DNA of 64,000 nucleotides, taken from Egicoccus sp. AB-alg6-2. GTDB lineage: Bacteria; Actinomycetota; Nitriliruptoria; Nitriliruptorales; Nitriliruptoraceae. Positions 50,998-60,518 of this stretch are shown here, piece after piece (the first letter of the stretch is position 1; each line of letters starts with the position of its first letter). Under the pieces are notes generated by a model that was given only the letters and a program-made list of their open reading frames with translations, searched no databases and was not told where the DNA came from. Location of the stretch: positions 86,307 to 150,306 of the forward strand of contig NZ_JBGUAY010000009.1 of NCBI RefSeq assembly GCF_041821025.1, given 5' to 3'. Made by a program: the position numbers and the translations under genes.

Positions 50998-51038
50998 CGG
51001 CGGCCCTGCCTGTCCCGGCGGGAGAGCCCGGGCCGCCG
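50998..51038. terminator. Bidirectional hairpin between convergent nuclease and acs genes
   Basis: A 9-bp perfect inverted repeat, CGGCGGCCC and GGGCCGCCG, with a 23-base loop that contains a small TCCC/GGGA stem. It lies in the 81-base gap between the two stops and probably terminates both transcripts. Confidence 0.5.
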
Positions 51039-51066
51039 TGTGTCCCGTCGAACCGCTCACCGTTCG

Positions 51067-53031
<1,965 letters not shown>

Positions 53032-53198
53032 GCTGCGCTCCCGTGTCGACGTCGCAGTGCCACGGCGCTCGACGCTAGCCCGTCGCCATGCCACCCGCGA
53101 CGTGCGTTGCGCGACGGTCGGTCGGGACGCACCGCGCGGGTTGCCGTCGGGCGCGGCGGTCGGCGGCAGGCTTCGTCTTCCCGGCAGGAGGGTCGTCG

Positions 53199-54503
53199 AT
53201 GTCGCGGTGCCAGGTGGTCGCCACCGACGGCACGCGGCTGGTCGCTGCGCTCGGTGCCGTGCTCTGCCTGGTCGCGTCGGGAGCCGGGCCGATGTCCACG
53301 CCGGCCCGGGCGCAGACCGCCCCGACCGCATGTCCCGCGCGTGACGTCCCGCCGACCGACTTCGTCGACGAAGGCGGGGCCCACCGCGTCGGGATCCGGT
53401 GCGTCGTCTGGTACGGGGTGGCCGCCGGTCGCAGCCCCACCCGGTTCGCCACCGGCGAGCAGTTGACACGAGGGGAGCTCGCCACCCTGCTCGCGCGCGC
53501 CGTCGAGGCCAGTGGGGTGCGGCTGGCCGCCGTCGGGGAACGTGCCTTCGACGACACCGCCGGATCCGCGCATGGCGACCGCCTGGAACAGTTGGCCGCC
53601 ATCGGCGTGGTGTCCGGTACGGCGCCACGGACGGCATCGCCGTCGCAGGTGCTCTCACGAGGCCAGCTCGCCGCATTCGTCGTCCGGGCCGTCGAACACG
53701 TCGAGGAGCGCCGGCTCTCCCGCGGGCCCGATGCCTTCGCCGACGACGACGGCAGCACCCACGAACCCGCCATCGACAAGGCCGCCAACGCCGGCCTGGT
53801 CGCCGGCGTCACCGACGCGGCCTACCGGCACTGGGACCCGATGCAACGGGGGCAGGTCGCGACCATCCTGTCGCGACTGCTGGACCGGTTCGTCCGTGAC
53901 GGGCGGTTGACACGACCGGCGACGCCGACCATGCGGTGGGAGGCTGGCGCGCTGCCCGAGGGCGTCCGGCGCGAGATGGCGGGGGTGTCGATGCACCCCG
54001 GCTGCCCCGTCGGCTACGACGACCTCCGCCTCGTCGTGCTGACCCACCGCGGCTTCGACGGGCTGCTGCACCGGGGGGAGATCGTGGTGCACCGCACCGT
54101 CGTCGCCGACCTCCGCAGTGTGTTCGCGCGCATGTACGCCACCGACTTCCCCCTGCAGCGCGTCGAGCGGATCGAGCGCTACGGCGGTGACGACGACCGT
54201 TCCATGGCGGCCAACAACACCTCGGCGTTCAACTGCCGCCGGGTCGCCGGCACCACCCGGTACTCCGAGCACGCGCTCGGCACCGCCATCGACGTCAACC
54301 CGGTGCAGAACCCCTACGTCAGTGGCAGCGGCACGGTCGCGCCGCCCGCGGGACGTGCCTACACCGACCGGGGCGACGTGCGCCCGGGCATGATCGTGGC
54401 GGGTGACGCCGTCGTGCGGGCGTTCGACGCGATCGGTTGGGGGTGGGGCGGTCGCTGGAGCAGCGCCAAGGACTACCAGCACTTCTCCGCGTCCGGCCGC
54501 TGA
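53199..54503 (+). CDS. Secreted SLH-repeat protein with VanY/M15-type peptidase domain
   Basis: A 434-residue exported protein. A signal peptide ([17 protein letters not shown]) is followed by three SLH-like repeats ([50 protein letters not shown]) with the R-x-x-L/V-A helix ends. The C-terminal domain has [21 protein letters not shown], giving the M15 zinc ligands H358 and D365, and H428 in KDYQHF. It should be a D-Ala-D-Ala-type carboxypeptidase or L-Ala-D-Glu endopeptidase acting on peptidoglycan at the surface. GGAGGG seven bases before the ATG fixes the start. Its SLH half resembles that of the gene at 8913-10163. Confidence 0.88.
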   Translation: MSRCQVVATDGTRLVAALGAVLCLVASGAGPMSTPARAQTAPTACPARDVPPTDFVDEGGAHRVGIRCVVWYGVAAGRSPTRFATGEQLTRGELATLLARAVEASGVRLAAVGERAFDDTAGSAHGDRLEQLAAIGVVSGTAPRTASPSQVLSRGQLAAFVVRAVEHVEERRLSRGPDAFADDDGSTHEPAIDKAANAGLVAGVTDAAYRHWDPMQRGQVATILSRLLDRFVRDGRLTRPATPTMRWEAGALPEGVRREMAGVSMHPGCPVGYDDLRLVVLTHRGFDGLLHRGEIVVHRTVVADLRSVFARMYATDFPLQRVERIERYGGDDDRSMAANNTSAFNCRRVAGTTRYSEHALGTAIDVNPVQNPYVSGSGTVAPPAGRAYTDRGDVRPGMIVAGDAVVRAFDAIGWGWGGRWSSAKDYQHFSASGR

Positions 54504-54524
54504 CGTCGGTGGCCGAGAGGCCGT

Positions 54525-54929
54525 TCAGCCCGTCAGCTGGGCCCGTGTGAGCGAACGCACGAGCAGCAGTTGGGCCCGGCGTCGCACCGACGGCTCCAGC
54601 TCGGCGGTGTCGTCGATCCGCTTGAGCGCGATGCGCAACACCTCGGTGTCACCGGCGGCCAGGCCGACGGCGTCCGCCACGTCGTCCTCCATCGTGTTGG
54701 GCGTCGCTTCGTAGGCGCGCGAGACGGCGAACGCCGCCACCCACGTGGGCGCCACCGGGTCTCCGAGGGGCGTGGACGTGTCCCCCCCGTCCGGCCCGCG
54801 CTGCGATGTGCCGCGCGGGCGATCCCGGCCCGACGCCGTGAAGGCCGAGAACCAGGTCAGTGCCAGCCATCGCCATCGCACCTGCACGCCGTCCTGCCTC
54901 TCGAGGGCGCCGGCGAGGTCGTTCTTCAC
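54525..54929 (-). CDS. Hypothetical protein
   Basis: A 134-residue protein that I do not recognise. The N-terminus (VRWRWLALTWFSAFTASG) is moderately hydrophobic. The middle is Gly/Thr/Pro-rich and the C-terminal half (AAFAVSRAYEATPNTMEDDVADAVG, LRIALKRIDDTAEL, RRAQLLLVRSLTRAQLTG) looks helical. The strong RBS GAGGAG seven bases before the GTG supports a real gene. It is convergent with the SLH-peptidase gene and divergent from gtrA. Confidence 0.65.
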   Translation of the reverse strand: MKNDLAGALERQDGVQVRWRWLALTWFSAFTASGRDRPRGTSQRGPDGGDTSTPLGDPVAPTWVAAFAVSRAYEATPNTMEDDVADAVGLAAGDTEVLRIALKRIDDTAELEPSVRRRAQLLLVRSLTRAQLTG

Positions 54930-55114
54930 GAAGTCACTCCTCGGCGGGGCGAGATTGTCCTGTCGGTGGGGGTCGCGACAGGTGTAGACGTCCCGACATT
55001 TCGCTGCGCCGGCTGGCGGCCGGAACCAGGGTGACAGCTGTCCCTAGTGGGCGTGTCGTGGCCACCGGAAGCTACCCCTCGGCTCGGGACGCGACAACGG
55101 GGAGTGGGCACTTC

Positions 55115-55630
55115 ATGGGGACCATTGCGGCGCAGAGCGCAATCCCATCGGTATCCGCAGGCGGCCAGCTACCGGCGCCCGGTGCAGTATTGCGCGTCGC
55201 GCCGGCCCGGAGCCGGATCTTCGGCTCCCTGCCGCGTCCGGTTCGCTTCGCGGCGGTCGGTGCGAGCGGCGTGCTGGTCAACCTCGCCGTCCTTGCCGCG
55301 CTCGTCCACCTCGAGGTCAACTACCTGCTTGCGGCGATCGTCGCGGCCGAGGTGTCGATCCTGAGCAACTTCGTGCTGCAAGAGCGCTTCGTCTTCCGCG
55401 ACCGCCTGCAGCACCGGCGGTTCACCGGCCGGCTCCTGCGCACGGTCGCCTACAACAACGCCGACGCCCTGGCCCGCCTGCCGCTGCTCGCGCTCCTCGT
55501 CGAGCTGGTCGGGATGTATGCGGTCCTCGCCCAGGCGCTCACGCTCGCACTCGCCTTCGGTCTGCGACTGCTGTTCATGAGCCGCGTGGTGTACCGCGCC
55601 CCGGCGACGGCCGTGGCGGAGGTGGCCTGA
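55115..55630 (+). CDS. GtrA family membrane protein (putative polyprenyl-linked sugar flippase)
   Basis: A 171-residue protein with four hydrophobic helices, recognised by RPVRFAAVGASGVLVNLAVLAALV, AEVSILSNFVLQERFVF and LALAFGLRLLFMSRVVY, the GtrA signature (F-x-x-N-x-x-W/E-x-F-x-F). GtrA proteins are thought to flip undecaprenyl-phosphate-linked sugars. It opens a run of seven plus-strand genes with one-base or four-base overlaps; TGATG links it to the next gene. The ATG at 55115 is preferred with GGGGAG eleven bases upstream. Confidence 0.88.
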   Translation: MGTIAAQSAIPSVSAGGQLPAPGAVLRVAPARSRIFGSLPRPVRFAAVGASGVLVNLAVLAALVHLEVNYLLAAIVAAEVSILSNFVLQERFVFRDRLQHRRFTGRLLRTVAYNNADALARLPLLALLVELVGMYAVLAQALTLALAFGLRLLFMSRVVYRAPATAVAEVA

Positions 55631-56343
55631 TGCAGATCCTCGTCGTCGTCCCCACCTACAACGAGGCAACGACGATCCGCGCCGTCGTCGATGCCGTCAC
55701 CGACCTCGGCTTCGAGATCCTCGTCGTCGACGACGGTTCGCCCGACGGCACCGCCGACCTCGTCTCCGCCATGGCGGTGCGTCACGGCGGCATCCACCTG
55801 CTGCGGCGTACCAGCAAGGAAGGCCTCGGCTCGGCCTACCGGGCCGGGTTCGACTGGGCCCTCCGGGCGGGACGCTACGACGCCGTCGCCCAGATGGACG
55901 CCGACCTCTCGCACGACCCGCTCGACCTGAAGCGCCTGGTCGACACCCTGGTCGAGGACGGCGCGGACCTGGTGATCGGGTCCCGGTACGTCGCCGGCGG
56001 TTCGACGGTCGGCTGGGCGAGGCGTCGGCAGTGGCTCTCGCGTGCCGGCAACCACTACATGCGGCTGATGACGGGTATCCCGCTGCGGGACCTGACCGCG
56101 GGGTTCCGGGTGTGGCGGACGCGCACGCTCGCCGACCTGGCACTGACCGAGACGGTCAGCGAGGGCTACAGCTTCCAACTGGAGACCGTCACGCGTGCGG
56201 CGGCCGCAGGAACGCGCGTCGTGGAGGTGCCGATCGTGTTCACCGAGCGTGCCGAGGGCGAGAGCAAGATGACCGGCTCGATCGCCTTCGAGGCCCTGTG
56301 GCGTGTCGCGCTCTGGGGCTGGCGCCTGCGGAGGAGCCGATGA
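55630..56343 (+). CDS. GT2 polyprenol-phosphate mannosyltransferase-like (DPM1-like)
   Basis: A 237-residue family 2 glycosyltransferase. QILVVVPTYNEATTIRAVV, ILVVDDGSPDGTADLV, the catalytic-type QMDADLSHDP and FTERAEGESKM match DPM1/polyprenol-monophosphomannose synthase. It should transfer a sugar from GDP-mannose or a similar donor to a polyprenyl phosphate. GtrA directly upstream fits a flippase for the product, and the GT39-like gene downstream fits a user. No membrane helices are seen, as in the soluble bacterial DPM1 type. Confidence 0.92.
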   Translation: MQILVVVPTYNEATTIRAVVDAVTDLGFEILVVDDGSPDGTADLVSAMAVRHGGIHLLRRTSKEGLGSAYRAGFDWALRAGRYDAVAQMDADLSHDPLDLKRLVDTLVEDGADLVIGSRYVAGGSTVGWARRRQWLSRAGNHYMRLMTGIPLRDLTAGFRVWRTRTLADLALTETVSEGYSFQLETVTRAAAAGTRVVEVPIVFTERAEGESKMTGSIAFEALWRVALWGWRLRRSR

Positions 56344-57560
56344 TGCGCGATCGCCGCCGGGGCGGGGACACGCGGCGAACCGCTGACCGTCCGACCGGCG
56401 AGACGCAGGCGGACGTCATCGACCTCACCGACGAGGCGCTGCGTCGACAGCGCGCACGGCTGCGGCGTGTCGTCGCGCTCATCCCGGCCCACAACGAGGC
56501 CGGGCACATCGTCGCGACCGTGCAGTCGCTGCGGGACCAGACACGCCCGCTGGATCGGATCATCGTCCTGGCCGACAACTGCACCGACGCCACACCCGAG
56601 CTCGCCGCGGCCGCCGGCGCCGAGGTCGTGGTCACGGTCGACAACGCGGCGAAGAAGGCGGGCGCACTCAACCAGGGACTGGCGCTCGTGATGCCGACCC
56701 TGGACGACGACGACCTCGTGCTGTGCATGGACGCCGACAGCCGCCTCCGCCCCGACTTCATGGAACAGGCCGTGGAGTTGTTGTCGGTCCACCCCGACGT
56801 CGGGGGCCTCTCAGGCGCGCTCGTCGCGCGCGAGCACCACAACTACCTCGAGCTGGCGCAGGCGGTCGAGTACGCCCGCGGAAGCCGACAGGTGGCACGC
56901 AAGGGCGGGCAGGTCCACGTGCTGTCCGGCGCCGCCGCCGTCATGCGGGTCGGCGTGCTCCGCGAGGTGGCGCGCAGCCGGGGCACCCGGTTGCCGGGGG
57001 CTCCTGGCTCGATCTACATGGAGGACAGCCTCACCGAGGACTACGAGCTCACCCTCGCCGTCCGTCGTCTCGGCTACCGCTGCATCTGCACCAAGCGCTG
57101 CCAGGTCGTGACCGACGTCATGCCCACGTTGCGTGACCTCGCGCAGCAACGGGTGCGCTGGTACCGCGGAGCGATGGAGTCGCTGAGCCTGTACGGGTGG
57201 AGCGAGCTGACGCACAAGACGTGGGCCCAGGTCGGCCTGCAGTTCCTGAGTTCGCTGGTACTGCCGCTGCTCATCGTCCTGATCGCGGTGACGTTCATCT
57301 TCTTCGACCCGATCCTCGATGCCCGTTGGTTCGTCATCTGGCCGATCCTGTGGATCGACCAGTGGGTGGTGTTCCGGCGTCTGGGGATCGGCTTCGTGGC
57401 GAGTCTGCGGTGGTTCTTCCCGCTCCTCGTCTACGACTACCTGCTGTTCGTCTTCAGCTGGCTGGCGCTGACCCGGCTGGCGAAACAGACCGAGAGAACG
57501 TGGATCACCGGCTCGGTGGTCCCGAACCGAAAGGAGCACGTATGTACGGAAGTGGGGTAG
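56340..57560 (+). CDS. Processive membrane GT2 glycosyltransferase
   Basis: A 406-residue inverting glycosyltransferase. VVALIPAHNEAGHIVATV, ILADNCTDAT, CMDADSRLRPDF (DxD), the base region MEDSLTEDYELTLAV and QQRVRWYRGAM (Q-x-x-R-W) give the D-D-E/D-QxxRW set of cellulose/chitin/hyaluronan-synthase-like enzymes. C-terminal helices (FLSSLVLPLLIVLIAVTFIFF, LVYDYLLFVFSWLALTRL) anchor it to the membrane. It probably polymerises a surface polysaccharide. The start ATGATG overlaps the previous stop; the GGAGGAG just upstream favours the second ATG. Confidence 0.9.
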   Translation: MMRDRRRGGDTRRTADRPTGETQADVIDLTDEALRRQRARLRRVVALIPAHNEAGHIVATVQSLRDQTRPLDRIIVLADNCTDATPELAAAAGAEVVVTVDNAAKKAGALNQGLALVMPTLDDDDLVLCMDADSRLRPDFMEQAVELLSVHPDVGGLSGALVAREHHNYLELAQAVEYARGSRQVARKGGQVHVLSGAAAVMRVGVLREVARSRGTRLPGAPGSIYMEDSLTEDYELTLAVRRLGYRCICTKRCQVVTDVMPTLRDLAQQRVRWYRGAMESLSLYGWSELTHKTWAQVGLQFLSSLVLPLLIVLIAVTFIFFDPILDARWFVIWPILWIDQWVVFRRLGIGFVASLRWFFPLLVYDYLLFVFSWLALTRLAKQTERTWITGSVVPNRKEHVCTEVG

Positions 57561-57712
57561 GAAGCAGTGTGCTGGCGACTTCGACCAGTGTCGGGGTCGC
57601 CACGCAGCTCGCACATACCGGTCTGAGCATGGGCTGGCTGCTCGTCACCGCAGCCGCACTGCTCACGGTCGGCGTCGTCACCCTCAGGCTCGTGCCCCGG
57701 GACGAGTTCTAG
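57542..57712 (+). CDS. 56-residue protein with LAHTG sorting-like motif
   Basis: A small protein inside the surface operon, overlapping the GT2 gene by 19 bases and preceded by AAAGGAG five bases before the ATG. After a Gly/Ser/Thr-rich N-terminus comes LAHTG (residues 23-27), then a hydrophobic helix (WLLVTAAALLTVGVVTL) and a short tail with two Arg. This is the layout of an LAXTG-type sortase signal used by class E actinobacterial sortases, but there is no N-terminal signal peptide. It may be a membrane accessory of the synthase. The role is unknown. Confidence 0.75.
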   Translation: MYGSGVGSSVLATSTSVGVATQLAHTGLSMGWLLVTAAALLTVGVVTLRLVPRDEF

Positions 57713-57717
57713 GTCAC

Positions 57718-58533
57718 GTGTCGATCAGGACGACCGGACGCCGCGGGGCTGCAGGGGTGTTCCTGCCCCTCGTGGGCTTCGGGCTGTTCGGCTGCGCGGC
57801 GTTACCCCAGCCGAGCGCCGAACCGCCTCCCCTGCAGCCCGCACCGGCGGCAACGCCGGAATCCGAGGCGGACGGCGAGCCGTCGATGGACGCCGCCGCC
57901 GCGGAGATCTTCCCCGCACCGCGATGCGACGGCTACGTGGCCCTCACCTTCGACGACGGGCCGTCACCGAACACGCCGGAACTGCTCGAACTGCTCGACC
58001 GTGCCGGTGTACCCGCCACCTTCTTCAACATCGGACGCAACATGGCGAAGTACCCCGACGCCGTCGTGGCGCAGGCGGCCGCCGGCCACCAGTTCGGCAA
58101 CCACACCTACAGCCACGCCGACCTGCTCACGATCGACCCGGAGACCATCGCCGAGGAGATGGCCTCCACCTCGGCGCTGCACGAGGAACTGGTCGGCGAG
58201 CCGTTCGAATTCTTTCGCCCGCCGTTCGGCAACACCGATCCGGCGATCCGTGAGGAGGCGGAACGACAAGGGATGGTCGAGGCGCTCTGGACCACCGACA
58301 GCAAGGACTTCGAGGCGGGCAGCGTAGAACAGATCGTCGAGAAGAGCACCGGGATGGAGGCTGGCGGGGTTCTGCTCGTGCACGAGTTCCCGGACCTCAC
58401 CCTGCAGGCGCTGCCGCAGATCATCAACCACTACCACGAGCGGGGTCTGTGCTTCGGACGCCTTGCCGTGGTGGACGAACCGCTGCGTTCGGACAGCGAC
58501 GTGGACTTCTTCGTCGGGCCGGTGGCGCCATGA
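57718..58533 (+). CDS. NodB-type polysaccharide deacetylase lipoprotein
   Basis: A 271-residue carbohydrate esterase 4 protein. The N-terminus has a hydrophobic segment and a lipobox LFGC, so it should be lipid-anchored outside. The NodB motifs are complete: LTFDDGPSPNT (catalytic Asp pair), FGNHTYSHADL (metal His), FFRPPFGN and LLVHEFPD. It should remove N-acetyl groups from the polymer made by the neighbouring synthase or from peptidoglycan. GTG start six bases after the LAHTG-protein stop; the stop overlaps the next gene (ATGA). Confidence 0.9.
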   Translation: MSIRTTGRRGAAGVFLPLVGFGLFGCAALPQPSAEPPPLQPAPAATPESEADGEPSMDAAAAEIFPAPRCDGYVALTFDDGPSPNTPELLELLDRAGVPATFFNIGRNMAKYPDAVVAQAAAGHQFGNHTYSHADLLTIDPETIAEEMASTSALHEELVGEPFEFFRPPFGNTDPAIREEAERQGMVEALWTTDSKDFEAGSVEQIVEKSTGMEAGGVLLVHEFPDLTLQALPQIINHYHERGLCFGRLAVVDEPLRSDSDVDFFVGPVAP

Positions 58534-60500
58534 CCGCCACGCTGCAGCCGGCGCCGCCACTTGCCCCCTACCGCCGCCCGACGTGGCAGGAGGCCGTCGC
58601 GGGCTACCTGCCCGAACGTCATCGCGAGCGGGGTGAACGCTGGGCGCAGCATCTGCCCGTCGCGCTCTTCGCGCTGCTGGGCGCACTGCTGTCGCTCCGC
58701 CTGGGGCGGACGGCGTTCATCGACGAGGCCCTGTACGTCAACGCTGGCCAGGACTACCTCACCAGCTGGCGGTTCGGCACGCCCGCGCCCGACCATGCCC
58801 GGGTCTTCTCCGGTTCGCCGGTGTTCTACCCGGTCATCGCCGCCACCCTCGACGCCGTCGGGGGCCTGCGATTGGTGCGGCTGTTCAGCACACTGCTCAT
58901 CCTCGTGAGCACCTTCAGCCTCGCCGGCACGGCGCGGGTGTTCTTCGGTTTCCGCGCCAGCGTCTTCGCCGCGGGGGCGTTCGCGCTGTCGGCACCGGTC
59001 GTCTTCATGGGCGCGCTCGGCACCTACGACGCGTTGTGTCTGTGCCTGCTCGCACTCGCGCTGTGGGCGGGCGCGACGCGCCACGGCTGGTCGTCCGCCA
59101 TCGTCTGCGGTCTGCTACTCGGCATCGCACCCATCGCCAAGTACGCCGGGCTGGTGTTCGTGCCCGTGGTCTGGGCGCTCGTGGCGCTCGCACCCACCGG
59201 TGGAAACGCTCAGCAGCGCGTGGTCACGCGCGCCCACGGTCGCGCCTTGGTGGCGGCTCTGACGAGCACGACGCTCGTGCTCGGCGCCTTCCTGTTGTTC
59301 GCCGACGAGCAGGTGCGCCAGGGCATCGCCTTCACGACCGCAGTGCGCCAGACCATGACCCCGACCAGCCCCGAGGTGCTGACGGCGATGCTGCTCGTCA
59401 ACGTCGGTCTCGTGGCGCTGTTCGCCCTCGCGGGCGCGGTGTCGCTGCGGCGGTCACCGCGGATGGTGCTGGTCGCCTTGGCGATGCTGGGCGCCGCAGC
59501 CATATTGCCCGCGGCACAGTTTCACATGGGCGAAGGCGTGTCGTTCGACAAGCACACCGGGTACTCGGCGCTCTTCCTCGCACCACTGGCCGGAGTCGCG
59601 CTGGAGCGCCTGTCGCGACGGACCTTCCGCCTGGGCCCGCCGTTGCTGGTGATCGCGCTGGTTCTGGCCTTCGGGGGCGTCCGCTCGGGCATGTTGCACC
59701 GCGAATGGCCGGACGTCGGTCCGATCGTGGAGCGGATCGAGCGCAACCCGGTGCCGGGCGTCTACCTGTCGTCGTCGGCGGACGTGTTCAAGTACTACAC
59801 CCGTCGCGACCACCCGCAGATCGTCTGGGACACCACCTTCGAGCTCTACGCACTCGGACCGGACACGATTCGCCGTGTGGTCGCCGACGGCCACTACACG
59901 ACCGTCGTCCTGCGGTCCTCGTCGACGTCCAGCCCGGACCAGGACGCCGGTCAGACGGTGCTGCTCAACGCGCTCGACGCGAGTCCCGACTACCGGCGGC
60001 TGCGGCCGATCCCTGTTGATCCCTGGGGTGGCGACCTGTGGCTGGTCTTCCACCGGCGCGGGGCGGAAACGGCTACGACCGCGGATGCCTCCCCGTCGGC
60101 GTCCGTTTCGCCACCGGTGGCAGCCCCCGGGTCGGGACGGTCGAGCGAACCGATGCCGCCGACCGCCGCCGGAGAACGTGCCGGCGACGAAGCGAGGCAG
60201 GCGGACGACGGCTCGAGGGCGGCGTCGTCAGGGGTCGAACCCGCCGATGACGACGCCAGCGAAAGCGCCGCGGTCGACACCGAAGCTGCATCGAACGAGC
60301 TCGAGGCCGCTCAGGCCGCCGAGGCCGACGTGGCCGAGGCCCTGCTGGAGGGGCTCCGCCGCGGTCACCGCGGTGAGCGGGTCCGCGTTTGGCAGAGCCA
60401 TCTCAAGCAGTGGGATGCCGACGCACTTCCGAAGTTCGGGGTCGACGGCATCTTCGGGGCGGAAACCGAGGTATGGACCGAGCGGTATCTCGCTCGTTGA
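58530..60500 (+). CDS. GT39-like membrane glycosyltransferase with C-terminal peptidoglycan-binding domain
   Basis: A 656-residue protein. Multiple helices surround FIDEALYVNAGQDYL, an early luminal D-E motif as in protein-mannosyltransferase-type (PMT_2/GT39) enzymes that use polyprenyl-linked sugars. The soluble end holds YLSSSADVFKYYTRRDHPQIVW. After an Ala/Glu/Asp/Ser-rich linker, residues 604-656 (LRRGHRGERVRVWQSHL, then FGVDGIFGAETE) are a PG_binding_1 domain. The fusion suggests that the enzyme is held at the wall while transferring sugars. It is coupled to the deacetylase gene by ATGA. Confidence 0.85.
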   Translation: MTATLQPAPPLAPYRRPTWQEAVAGYLPERHRERGERWAQHLPVALFALLGALLSLRLGRTAFIDEALYVNAGQDYLTSWRFGTPAPDHARVFSGSPVFYPVIAATLDAVGGLRLVRLFSTLLILVSTFSLAGTARVFFGFRASVFAAGAFALSAPVVFMGALGTYDALCLCLLALALWAGATRHGWSSAIVCGLLLGIAPIAKYAGLVFVPVVWALVALAPTGGNAQQRVVTRAHGRALVAALTSTTLVLGAFLLFADEQVRQGIAFTTAVRQTMTPTSPEVLTAMLLVNVGLVALFALAGAVSLRRSPRMVLVALAMLGAAAILPAAQFHMGEGVSFDKHTGYSALFLAPLAGVALERLSRRTFRLGPPLLVIALVLAFGGVRSGMLHREWPDVGPIVERIERNPVPGVYLSSSADVFKYYTRRDHPQIVWDTTFELYALGPDTIRRVVADGHYTTVVLRSSSTSSPDQDAGQTVLLNALDASPDYRRLRPIPVDPWGGDLWLVFHRRGAETATTADASPSASVSPPVAAPGSGRSSEPMPPTAAGERAGDEARQADDGSRAASSGVEPADDDASESAAVDTEAASNELEAAQAAEADVAEALLEGLRRGHRGERVRVWQSHLKQWDADALPKFGVDGIFGAETEVWTERYLAR

Positions 60501-60518
60501 GCCAGAGGGGCACGGAGC

